Source: Anaeromassilibacillus senegalensis | GTDB taxonomy: Bacteria > Bacillota > Clostridia > Oscillospirales > Acutalibacteraceae | NCBI RefSeq assembly: GCF_001261775.1 | Contig: NZ_LN868535.1 | Location: forward strand, 1-64,000 | DNA length: 64,000 bases | Direction of reading: 5' to 3' | Part shown: piece by piece, positions 35,125 to 44,000 of the stretch | Layout: every line of letters starts with the position of its first letter | How positions within the stretch are numbered: the first letter of the stretch is position 1 | The notes under the pieces: model-generated | What the model was told of the DNA's origin: nothing | What the model saw: only the letters and a program-made list of their open reading frames with translations | Database searches by the model: none | Position numbers and translations under genes: made by a program

Positions 35125-36357
35125 CTATCCTCCATTTACTTCCGGAAATAGATTGATTTTACAAGAACTCCCCGCAGATGCACTTTCAACCGCTACTCCT
35201 AATTTTGTTGAAGGATCCCATGTACCAGGTTTTATATAATTTTCAGCATTGTAAACATCATACAATCTCGAACTTAATCCTATTATTTTATTTAATAGAG
35301 TTGATGTCATATACACAATATCATTTTCTGGTGAAAAGCAAGCACATGTTATACGAGCATAATCACGAAATTTTCTATTTAGCAATGTAAAAATGTCTCC
35401 TGACCTTTTATAGATATACAACGTTATAGTCTCTTCGGGTACAAGTAATAAATAAAGCCCATCTGAGGAAAAAACAACAGATTTTAATGAAATATCTTCT
35501 GCAATTAATTCTACCGATGATTCCGCAAGTTTTGTGAAAGTATCATTGGATCTTTTGTAGATAATTAAATAAGGTTTTTGTTTAATTCCAACCGCTAAAT
35601 AAATTCCATCTGAAGAAAATGATAAACTTTCTATATCACCTTCTACTAATACGGACAACTCCGTAAGTTTCGTAAGTGTGTCTTTAGAGCGTTTATAAAT
35701 ATATAAACTTGCTTTTTTAGAACTTCCAATTGCTATATATGTTCCATCTGCGGTAATACTTATTCGATGTGCATTTTGCAGTCTCTCGTATGGAAAATAA
35801 AGCTCTGTAAAATTGTCTCCTGACCGTTTATATACATAGAGTGCGGTCGTGGTTATACATGCTAAATAATTTCCATCAGAAGAAAAACACAAATCTACTA
35901 CACTAGCTGAAATGTTTACTGCATCTGTTAAATTTACATAGGTATCTTCTATTCTTTTATAAATGGTTATAAATGGTTGAACAAGAAATCCTGCGGCCAC
36001 GTACAATCCATTCAAAGAAATTGACATGCTGTTCATTAAACTGTCGACTCTATCAACCGGCCCTATGAGTTTTGTAAAAGTGTCTCCAAATCTTTTATAA
36101 ACGTCTAAATTTGAATCTGCAAAACCTCCACACGCCAAATATTTTCCATCAGAAGAAAACAGCATGTAATTTACTACTGGAGTTGGATTTTCAGAAAAAG
36201 AGAGATTCTTTAAAGTTCCCGTTTCTAAATCTATATGGGGCACCGCCGCTATCGCACTATTTTTTGTAATACTTTCTTTCGCAGTTCCTGTGCATTTTTC
36301 TTTCCATCCCTTTGGGAATCCGCCCGAACCCTCATCTCCACCTATAATGGTTGCCAC
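35125..36357 (-). CDS. WD40-like beta-propeller phage tail protein, paralog
   Basis: 410 residues, same plan as the protein at 33,790: GGFPKGWKEKCTG head, about seven FSSDGxYLA/YKRSxDTFTKL blades, and a NAENYIKPGTWDP tail. The two are diverged copies, more AT-rich than the neighbouring tail genes, which suggests acquisition or rapid change. The GTG shares its G with the TAG of the gene upstream and follows GGGGGG. Confidence 0.75.
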   Translation of the reverse strand: MATIIGGDEGSGGFPKGWKEKCTGTAKESITKNSAIAAVPHIDLETGTLKNLSFSENPTPVVNYMLFSSDGKYLACGGFADSNLDVYKRFGDTFTKLIGPVDRVDSLMNSMSISLNGLYVAAGFLVQPFITIYKRIEDTYVNLTDAVNISASVVDLCFSSDGNYLACITTTALYVYKRSGDNFTELYFPYERLQNAHRISITADGTYIAIGSSKKASLYIYKRSKDTLTKLTELSVLVEGDIESLSFSSDGIYLAVGIKQKPYLIIYKRSNDTFTKLAESSVELIAEDISLKSVVFSSDGLYLLLVPEETITLYIYKRSGDIFTLLNRKFRDYARITCACFSPENDIVYMTSTLLNKIIGLSSRLYDVYNAENYIKPGTWDPSTKLGVAVESASAGSSCKINLFPEVNGG

Positions 36358-37415
36358 TATGTATCCCCCCTCAGAATGACGCGTACCGGTATACTTACCG
36401 TTGGTTTCTCCCCCCATGCTTTAAGGGTAATAGTTCCCGCCGACTGTCCTCCATCCTGTAAATTGGCCTCTTGGTATGCTTCAAGTTCTTCCGCCGTAAT
36501 GGTGGCACCTGGAATCAGATCCTGATTGCTGGTTGCCGTTACTCCAGAAATATTTAAAGTATACGTATATGGCACCGCCGTTCCAGTCCATGAAGAAGCC
36601 CTCAGCGTGGCAGATTCCGTCGTACTCTTATCTGCTTTACCGTTTATTAAGTTTAATAGTCGGCCTGCTGCATCTTCGCTAATGACACTTTTCGCTGTTT
36701 CAAACCAATTATAAAACTCCGTTTGAAAACGCTGCAGTTGCGCGTCTGAAGTCATAACAAAGTTATTATTTGTTCTATCAAATACCGTTACATACTGTGC
36801 TTGCAATTCTTTGTAGTCTTCCCATATTCCCTTCGTATCAGCGTTAGGAATACTCTTCATTAAGCCTGCGATGGGTTTCCCATCGGTTGGATGCACAGTT
36901 GTATTTAACCGTTGATCTGTAATCATCGACTGCGTAATCGCCGTAGAATCACTGGGAATTACGATTGTAGCGAGCGCAACCTCGTAATTTAAAGACTCAT
37001 GAGAAATGTTGCTTTCAAGAGATGCATTCGCTGCACGCTGCTTTGCAGCAACATAAATCTCTGGTTTCTCGCTTCCCAAATCCATCCGTAGAACAATATC
37101 GGTTGTTTTACCAGCTGCAACTTGTAACGTCACTGGCAAGCTCGCAATATATCCCCTACCCTTGATCATGGCCACACCAGGCGAGACAACAACCTGCAGC
37201 CCGGAGCCCGCCGTAACTGCTAAACTCGATCCAATATAATCTTCCGGGTTATCATCCGGGCTTGTAATCGCCATTTGCGGCGCAATGCCTGTCGTGTACA
37301 AGCATTCAAAAAAGCTTGCCAGATCCTGCGCCGCATACTGGTAATAGGCCAGCTCATCTTCCGTAAGCGTCCCGGCTGGTTTATCCCAAAAGAATGATTT
37401 TTCACCTAAAGCCAT
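36357..37415 (-). CDS. phage baseplate/tail tip protein
   Basis: 352 residues. N-terminal half has SGLQVVVSPGVAMIKGRGY and related strands typical of upper-baseplate and fiber-adaptor proteins in Firmicutes siphophages. The C-terminal half has an Ig-like stretch (TYTLNISGVTATSNQDLIPG). Located between the Gp37-like protein and the propellers. Confidence 0.6.
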   Translation of the reverse strand: MALGEKSFFWDKPAGTLTEDELAYYQYAAQDLASFFECLYTTGIAPQMAITSPDDNPEDYIGSSLAVTAGSGLQVVVSPGVAMIKGRGYIASLPVTLQVAAGKTTDIVLRMDLGSEKPEIYVAAKQRAANASLESNISHESLNYEVALATIVIPSDSTAITQSMITDQRLNTTVHPTDGKPIAGLMKSIPNADTKGIWEDYKELQAQYVTVFDRTNNNFVMTSDAQLQRFQTEFYNWFETAKSVISEDAAGRLLNLINGKADKSTTESATLRASSWTGTAVPYTYTLNISGVTATSNQDLIPGATITAEELEAYQEANLQDGGQSAGTITLKAWGEKPTVSIPVRVILRGDT

Positions 37416-38561
37416 TTATTTTCCCCCTGTCCGTATTTGTCGCTCCAATAGTTGCAAATTGGTCTTCCTGGGCTTTCCAAAGGTTCCCGTTATCCCATAA
37501 CCTTTCCCCTGCCATTCGTGCGTAACACTGATAAGCTGAACATCCGCATACTGGTTAAGGACTCTATCGCGGATCGTCACAAAATCACCTAAATAGAAAT
37601 CTTTGTTGTAAACGAAGCTGCTGTTTAGCTCAACTGTGAAGGTGTCGTCTTTCTCGAAATTTGTTGCTTCTTTGCGGGCAAGGTTCTGCATTTCCCCGAC
37701 GACGTCCGACGCTGTATCATCTACATTCACATTAATTTGCGTCTCATATCGTTCGCGGCCTTCCGGTTCCGCGTCATTTTCCCGGCAGACCAGCAGCGTC
37801 GTCTCCTCAGCCTCGGAGCGTGCACCGCTCTTCGTTGTGTAAAACGCATTGCGGTAGTTCTCCACGTCGCTGACGAAGTGACTGTCCAGAGCAGTCCGCA
37901 AGTCCACATCCAAAATGATACGCGGTCGGTCTGATTGTCCGGCTGTACGGTCTGTACCCATAACCACATCAAATACCATGTTCCCAGCAGATATATCCAC
38001 ATCCACCTTATATCCAAGCTCCTGGGCCGCACCGACCTCCTGTAACAGTTCGTCGAGCCGGTTAAACCGTGCCATGTACTTGTCATCCGCAATGCCTCTG
38101 CCCTGATCGGCGGCAACGGTAAAACCGGGAATTGCGCGTTTGGTATTGGCCGGGGAAACGATATTATTGATTACATAGTGCTTCATTACGGTTTCCGTGC
38201 TGCCGGATACCGTGTCATATCCTTTCAAATCGCTTCCCGATGACGGATACAAACAAACGCGCTGCTTGAGGTATCCTTTCAGGTCGTCTCCACTGCGGCC
38301 AATCGGTGCGGCGGTCGCGGTGCGCTCATCGTCAAGGCCACGGATAATCCCCCATAGGTAGACGTTGTTGCCGCGCACGCTGATGAGATTCCCTTGCTGC
38401 AACGCGCTGGCATAAGCATCAAAGGCGGACAGCGACATAGACCAGGAACCCGGCTCATAGAGGTTTTCTGTCCACGAAAGCGATTGCGGAACAATCTTTC
38501 CCAGCTGGCCTTCCTCCAACGTTTGGCTGCCGGTTATCGGACTAAATACACGTATATCCAT
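37416..38561 (-). CDS. siphovirus Gp37-like tail protein (Tal position)
   Basis: 381 residues, starting MDIRVFSP. Resembles the ReqiPepy6 Gp37-like family that follows Dit and takes the place of the Tal/prophage-endopeptidase tail protein. It ends with the LGDFVTIRDRVLNQY and HEWQGKGYGITGTFGKPRK segments. The ATG overlaps the Dit stop codon (TGATG) and follows GGAGG. Builds the tail tip hub. Confidence 0.75.
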   Translation of the reverse strand: MDIRVFSPITGSQTLEEGQLGKIVPQSLSWTENLYEPGSWSMSLSAFDAYASALQQGNLISVRGNNVYLWGIIRGLDDERTATAAPIGRSGDDLKGYLKQRVCLYPSSGSDLKGYDTVSGSTETVMKHYVINNIVSPANTKRAIPGFTVAADQGRGIADDKYMARFNRLDELLQEVGAAQELGYKVDVDISAGNMVFDVVMGTDRTAGQSDRPRIILDVDLRTALDSHFVSDVENYRNAFYTTKSGARSEAEETTLLVCRENDAEPEGRERYETQINVNVDDTASDVVGEMQNLARKEATNFEKDDTFTVELNSSFVYNKDFYLGDFVTIRDRVLNQYADVQLISVTHEWQGKGYGITGTFGKPRKTNLQLLERQIRTGGK

Positions 38562-39430
38562 CAGACGCCTCCAAACTGTTTCCGCCAGAACATGTATCCC
38601 AACGGCTTTGTCGTTTGTCCGCCGCCGTCCAGGTTGATGACATTGCGGCCGCGCTGTAAATACCAATAATCGCTGTCCAGCGTTAGGTAGTGGCTGGCAT
38701 TCTCGATGAGCTGTCCGGTAATGGCGGAGTTGATCACCGCTGTTCCGCGCTCCGTGTCCACTTCCAGCTGTTGCGCGGAGGTGATTGCGCGGTTAAACTG
38801 CATGAATTGTCCGGTCGTCTGATTGGTTATAGTAACACTTTCAGCCGTTCCCATTACGACGATGCGCACGGGTAAATTGTCGTAAGTATCATTAATGACG
38901 GCAAACTCTGTTGTATAGGTGCCGAAAGTGAAAGTTGGGTCGATCACCAGGGGGAAGGACAGACCGCCTAAAACCGCACCCATGCGAACGACTCGATCAC
39001 TGCGTTCTTTCCATTTTGGATTCTCCGTAGATTGGAAGGTCAGGCTGAACTTCTCGTAGCTACCGATTCTGTCAAAGCCGGCGGGGATCTCCAAAAAGCG
39101 TCCTCGCAAGGAATACGCGCCGGTATCATTCTCATAAGTCAGCGTGCCCTGATAATTCAGGTCAATTGTATTAGCCAATTTTTGTTTCATTTGCTGCAAG
39201 TTTCCCAGATCAAACCAGCCCCGCTTGTCACCACCCAGAATCGCAACCTCTATTGGCACGCTGCGCTGATCGTATCCGGTCGCGTAAGTATTATAGATCC
39301 CGCCAATGGACATATCGCTGTCCTCGGTGCTTCCGACGCCCATCGTATCAATACTGGACAAAAGATACGGACCAACCTCATCAAAGACAATGATCAATCC
39401 ATTATCGGATACATAAGTTACTTGTTCCAT
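38561..39430 (-). CDS. distal tail protein (Dit)
   Basis: 289 residues of the phage tail component family: N-terminal ring domain with the belt hairpin YEKFSLTFQSTENPKW, then a galectin-like C-terminal domain. It joins tail tube to the Gp37-like hub. It lies directly after the cargo slot rather than after the tape measure, and a terminator sits just upstream of it. Confidence 0.8.
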   Translation of the reverse strand: MEQVTYVSDNGLIIVFDEVGPYLLSSIDTMGVGSTEDSDMSIGGIYNTYATGYDQRSVPIEVAILGGDKRGWFDLGNLQQMKQKLANTIDLNYQGTLTYENDTGAYSLRGRFLEIPAGFDRIGSYEKFSLTFQSTENPKWKERSDRVVRMGAVLGGLSFPLVIDPTFTFGTYTTEFAVINDTYDNLPVRIVVMGTAESVTITNQTTGQFMQFNRAITSAQQLEVDTERGTAVINSAITGQLIENASHYLTLDSDYWYLQRGRNVINLDGGGQTTKPLGYMFWRKQFGGV

Positions 39431-39460
39431 GCTTCACCTCCTGATTTTGGGCATGAAAAA

Positions 39461-39487
39461 ACCGCGCCCCAAAACGGAGTGCGGTTC
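39461..39487 (-). terminator. terminator between cargo slot and Dit
   Basis: ACCGC/GCGGT stem enclosing a GGGGC/CTCC loop, followed by T6 on the minus strand, about 30 bp upstream of the Dit ATG. It may stop antisense-strand transcripts leaving the slot; late transcription must pass it. Confidence 0.6.
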
Positions 39488-39516
39488 TTGTCAATGTTTG
39501 GCTATTGTGGTATTAT
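39488..39516 (+). promoter_or_regulatory. toxin mRNA promoter
   Basis: TTGTCA (39488-39493), 17-bp spacer, TATTAT (39511-39516). The transcript would have a leader of about 88 bases. Confidence 0.8.
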
Positions 39517-39610
39517 ATTTTCTGTAAGGTGTTATCAAGACGCTGGGCGGTTGCCCCTCCATTCCTGGAGGGGATCGTTTCTTTTCCCCTCCACGAGAGG
39601 GGGTGAGGCC

Positions 39611-39706
39611 ATGATTACATATTCAGAGCTATTTCAGCTTTGCAGTGTACTCCTGGGTATTGCGACGTTCGTTTGGACTGTTGCAACTCACACGAAAAAG
39701 AAATAG
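39611..39706 (+). CDS. holin-like type I toxin
   Basis: 31 residues: MITYSELFQLCSVLLGIATF, then VWT and a Lys-rich end THTKKK. One transmembrane helix with a basic tail is the pattern of the small holin-like/Fst/TxpA toxins. The ribosome site GGGGGTGAGG is inside a CCCCTC/GAGGGGG hairpin, so translation is probably throttled. The gene is on the plus strand, against the late genes. An antisense RNA gene overlaps its 3' end. Confidence 0.85.
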   Translation: MITYSELFQLCSVLLGIATFVWTVATHTKKK

Positions 39707-39783
39707 CCGCCCTACCCCAACAAAGTAAGCGGCTAATTCTTTAGCTAATTACGAGGGGCAACCGTCTACTGGTAGCACCTTAC
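39694..39783 (-). ncRNA. antisense antitoxin RNA
   Basis: Predicted start near 39783 from a consensus promoter, running leftwards over the toxin mRNA 3' end to a shared dyad AGCCGC (39705-39710)/GCGGCT (39729-39734) followed by TTTCTTTTT on the minus strand. It overlaps the toxin mRNA tail by about 40-90 bases, the RatA/TxpA plan. Length about 90 bases. Confidence 0.75.
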
Positions 39784-39789
39784 GTGTTT

Positions 39790-39818
39790 ATTATAGCCTC
39801 CTTTCTTTTTGTTGTCAA
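39790..39818 (-). promoter_or_regulatory. antisense RNA promoter
   Basis: Perfect TTGACA (39818-39813), 17-bp spacer, TATAAT (39795-39790); stronger than the toxin promoter, as expected for an unstable RNA antitoxin. Confidence 0.85.
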
Positions 39819-39831
39819 TCCGTTTTCTCAG

Positions 39832-39938
39832 CATTTGATCCACTCACCCCTTACAGGGTGAGACAATCCAGTATGCTCGCACTCCGGAGGAAAAGGCGAT
39901 TTCAATCCACTCACCTTTTACAGGTTACAGGGTGAGAC
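39832..39938 (-). CRISPR. mini-CRISPR array: two type I-C-like repeats, one spacer, no cas genes
   Basis: On the minus strand, repeat 1 (39938-39899) is GTCTCACCC with a palindromic centre and the I-C end GGATTGAAAT; its centre carries a 7-base tandem copy of CCTGTAA. The spacer is 39898-39865 (34 bases). Repeat 2 (39864-39832) is GTCTCACCCTGTAAGGGGTG followed by AGTGGATC and a degraded end, as usual for a terminal repeat. No cas gene is present in the window, so processing would rely on a host system. The spacer matches 41,642-41,675 in the tape-measure gene at 28 of 34 positions. Confidence 0.85.
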
Positions 39939-40022
39939 TATATAAAATGGCATTTGCTAATAATACCGTAACACCTCCACAATCAACAAACAAGATATTT
40001 TGGATAATTTAATCTTTTTCTC

Positions 40023-40051
40023 TTGCGGAAATTGCTGTTGCATCTTATAAT
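40023..40051 (+). promoter_or_regulatory. promoter of the cargo protein gene
   Basis: TTGCGG, 17-bp spacer, TATAAT (40046-40051), followed by AGGAGG before the ATG at 40088. Independent of the late operon, so active in the lysogen. Confidence 0.8.
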
Positions 40052-40087
40052 ATAAACAAATTACGAACTAACTAGGAGGTAAATTTT

Positions 40088-41047
40088 ATGAAAAAGAAAA
40101 GAATTATGGCGCTATTTCTTTGCGTTGCGTTATTACTATGCGGCCTTCCGATGGCCTCCGCTGCTACGCAGCCTTATGTAGAAAGTGATACTACCGCAGA
40201 CTTCACAAAACCCCAGGGAGATTACTACTGGTTTAAATTCACTGTGCATGGGACACATGAAGACCCGAAGATAGCAGCAGGAAACGGCAGCATATTGAAA
40301 ACTGGTAACTGTAAGAAAATGAAAAATGTTAACGGAGAGGATGAATACCGCTTTCAAGTCTTTGCTGTCGGTAAGCCAGGTGAAGCCTCTGCCATTTATA
40401 CCACTTTGCCGGGACAAAATCCTGTTAAACACTGTGTAATTACTATAGGACAACCTCAACCTAAAAAAATTACAACCGCCAACAAAATGAACAAACCTTC
40501 AATTGTATATGTTGAGCCAGCTAATTCGGGAACTGAGCTTTGGGAACGTCTTTCAAAATTTAACACCTTAGAAACAAATTTAGGAACTCTAAACTTTAAC
40601 ATAGTCATCAGAGAAAATTCAAGCAAATACTATGCATATGATTACAGTATTAAATTTGAATGTTCACTTTCGGATTTGCAAGGACCAATAGATAACATAA
40701 AATATACAGATGAGCAAAGAGCCACCTACTATAAAAAATTAAAAGAACATATGGAGCTAATCGCCACTACTGCTGAGGCAGCAGCACCAGGTAAGAAGCT
40801 AATTGGCGAATATTATAACTACTATTATGAATACCCGGCTTTACAATTAGATTTAGTAGAGCATCAACTCTTTGGTTTTGCAAATTTCGTTAATCGAGGA
40901 GGTTATGATGCCGAATGGAAACAGTACGACGAATCGCCTATAAGTGAACTCCATTGGATAATAGCTAGAGATAATATTGATGTCAATTACGAAGGAATAC
41001 AAAATTATTCGGCCTTGAGAGGTATGCGTGAGGGTTATTGGTGGTAA
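40088..41047 (+). CDS. secreted prophage cargo protein with shared beta domain
   Basis: 319 residues with a signal peptide (1-25, ending ASA). Residues 31-121 are the small beta domain also present in the host arabinofuranosidase and the phage endolysin. Residues about 130-319 are a separate domain with many Tyr (YYAYDYSIKFE, EYYNYYYEYPAL), not recognised. It opposes the late genes, has its own promoter and sits in the tape measure-Dit gap: a lysogenic-conversion (moron) gene. It ends 3 bp from the tape-measure stop codon. Confidence 0.8.
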   Translation: MKKKRIMALFLCVALLLCGLPMASAATQPYVESDTTADFTKPQGDYYWFKFTVHGTHEDPKIAAGNGSILKTGNCKKMKNVNGEDEYRFQVFAVGKPGEASAIYTTLPGQNPVKHCVITIGQPQPKKITTANKMNKPSIVYVEPANSGTELWERLSKFNTLETNLGTLNFNIVIRENSSKYYAYDYSIKFECSLSDLQGPIDNIKYTDEQRATYYKKLKEHMELIATTAEAAAPGKKLIGEYYNYYYEYPALQLDLVEHQLFGFANFVNRGGYDAEWKQYDESPISELHWIIARDNIDVNYEGIQNYSALRGMREGYWW

Positions 41048-41050
41048 TAC

Positions 41051-44000
41051 TTACCTTCTCCCATACAGCAATCGTTCCGCTTGCCGGTCCATTAGTCTGG
41101 CTACCTGGCCCTCAGTAAGACCACGGGAAATGTTGTTTGTCACAAGCATGCTACGATTATCGCTGCTGCTATATGCTACAGCCGTACCGCTCCGGTATGA
41201 GCGTTTTGATCGTTCTATGGAGCTTTCCAGGCGGGCTACAGCATCCTGCACCTTGGCAACCATTGCATCAATGGTTGCTTGCGCCTGTGTTTTAACGGTT
41301 TGAAAACCGTTACCTAATGCTGAATTAGTGGCATCTGCAAATCTCTTCCCAATGGACAAAGTCTCCTGATTAACATAACCGTACACCTGATACAGTCCTG
41401 CCTCAAAGGATTTAAAAGAATCTTCTAGCACTTTGAGTGCCTGGTCCCTGGCCTCCTCTGCGACGGCCAGGGACTTTTTGCGTTTTTTCTCAAGCCGTTT
41501 TTCATCTTCTTTGTATTCTTCCTCAAGATTTTTGAGGCGTTCTTGATGTACTCGTTTTTCAGCTTCTAATTCATTAACTTCCTTTTTTACAGTTAAATCC
41601 TTTAACTCTTCTTGCTGACGTTTGAGCTCTTTCTCTAATTCTGCCCTTTCCTCCGGAGTGCGGGCGTATTGTATTTGCGTTTGCAAATTCTGGATTTTTG
41701 TCTGCGCAAAAGCTAGATCATCGTTAAGTTTTTCTTCGTCTCGGGCACGCTTTCTTGCGTCAATTTCCCGCTGTAGCTCTGATATAATTCCATCTACACG
41801 GTCTTTTTCGGCCTCATATTCCTCTTTTATAATATTTAGGCGTTTATCATAGCTGTCATTGATCGCTTTGATTTCCGCTTCGGACTGTTCCTCTACTAGT
41901 TCTTTCTGTTTGGCGTAATAATCCTTTGCCAGACCTATCTGGTCCTCAAATGCGCTCCGCAAGGCGCTCTTTGTGTCGTTCTTCATCTTATTTTCTAACT
42001 TGTAAATTTCCTGTGCGTATTTGCGGAAATTATCCTCGTCAATTCCATAATAGCTGTCACGGATTTTGACCAGCTCGTCTATATACTCCTGTTCACTAAT
42101 AAACTCCATTTCGCGCTTATATTTCAGCTCGTCATAGAGCTTTTCTTGCCACGTTTTTTCTTTTTTAGCGCTTTCTTTTTTCTTTTTTTCAGTTGCGCTA
42201 AAGTCTACATCTTCGACATTAAGCTCAAAGGCACCCTCGAGGTCGGTGAGTGGTTTCATTAAGTCAATCATGCCTTGAATCTTTTTGCGCTCTCTTTCAA
42301 CTTCCCAAGTTGTCCAATGCGACGCATTACGTTTGGGCCCAGCACCCCTCTCGTTGAGCTGCGCGAGCTGCTGTTCCATCGCCTCAACCGTCTTCGCGGC
42401 GTTTCCTCCGACGGCACTGTAATACTCCTGCCATTTTTTAGACAGCTGCGTGATCAAGTTCTGCTCGATGTCGCCTTTGGCCTGTGCTAGAGTAGACCAG
42501 TTACCACGATCCCCGCGATATTCTTGTTCTAGGTTTCTAAACAGCTCGCTATTTTTGTTTTTCAGCGTGCGAAAAAAGTCCTCGTTATCCTTATACTTTT
42601 GCATCATGGTGGCACTATACTGTGCGGACTCTTCTCGGTATAGCGCCGGAAACTGCTCAATAAGTTCTTTTTCGTCAATGATTCCTGCCATATAATCATT
42701 TAGATATGGCATAAGCTCTGAATAACTTTCGCCAAGCGCCCTAATCGTGCTGATTGACAGTTTACCACCGTCCACTGCCTCTTTTTGGGCCGAAGCCAGC
42801 GTTTTAAGGCGTTTTTCGCTACCCTCCAGGCTTTCCATAAGCGCGTCTGTGTCCATCAGGCTGCTGTTGACGCCCTCCGTGGCTTCCTGCGCGTCTCCGG
42901 CTGCGGCGGAATACTCATCGAGCATCCCGGAAAGTTTGTTAATGCCATCCCCTGCTGCATCTATTATATCATTTTGTGTATCTATGTCTTCGGTGAAATT
43001 CTTTATCTGGCTGTCAATAGCATCAATTTGGTTTGTAAATACATCTGCTGTAGGATCTATTTCGCCGTATTTTTTTAGATAATCCACTTTTGCCTGCTCT
43101 AGTTTTTCGCGTTCAACTTTCAGTTCCTCTATTTTTTCGTTATCGCTTATAATTTCTTCCTGCGCCTTTATTTGTTGCGTATAATAGTCGGACATTTTGG
43201 CTTTGGTCGCTTCCGCTTTTGCTTGAGCCTTTAATGCTTCTACATTTTTGTAGATTTCGTCCGTATTCATTTTCAGATGGCCTGTTATATTATCAATGCT
43301 TGCAGCTTCATATCCTAGCACCTGATTTAGTTCTTCAACTCGGCTGGCCAGTAGCTTTTTCCGTGTAGCTACATCCTCTACAGTTTCGTCAATCTTTTGC
43401 ATTTCCGGGACAAGCTGCTTTGATACCATTTCCAATTCGCCTAATCGGCTTGAGGCATCTTCTATTCCCGATGTTTCAATATTCGCGACCTCATCATTTA
43501 AATTTTGCAGCTGTTCCTGGCTCTCTCGCAATTTCCTAGTACTTTCATCCGCTGCCTGTGCAAATACCAGCATCCCGCCCACTACGACAGCCAACGCACC
43601 TGCAAGCAGGACCAGTGGATTGACGCTCAAAGTTGCATTAAATGCTGCCTGAGCGACGGTTGCACCTTCTGTGACTAATTTATTCTTGAGCATAAAAGCC
43701 GCATTAATTTCCTGCGCCACCTTCCAGGCACCATAGGCTACAACTAACGCTCCCAACATCTCTTTATGTTTAACTAGTGCTTCCGTGGTTCCTAACACCA
43801 CCTTAGTAATCCCACCAAACACAGCTCCCCACTGTTTGGCTAGGGCAGATAGCTCTCCAGACTTTTTGAGTTCTGCAAACTCTTGTGATATTCCTGCCAA
43901 TGCTGATTTAGTTTCTGCAAAAGCCTCTTCGCCAATCTCGCGCGCAAATGCCCCCATGTTGTCTTTCAAGGTACTCCACTGGCCGGCCAATGTCTGCGAC

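Noticed and set aside
39032..39706. 224-codon plus-strand frame over Dit and the toxin
   Set aside because: Only the last 31 codons, with their own ribosome site and promoter, are supported; the rest is antisense to Dit.
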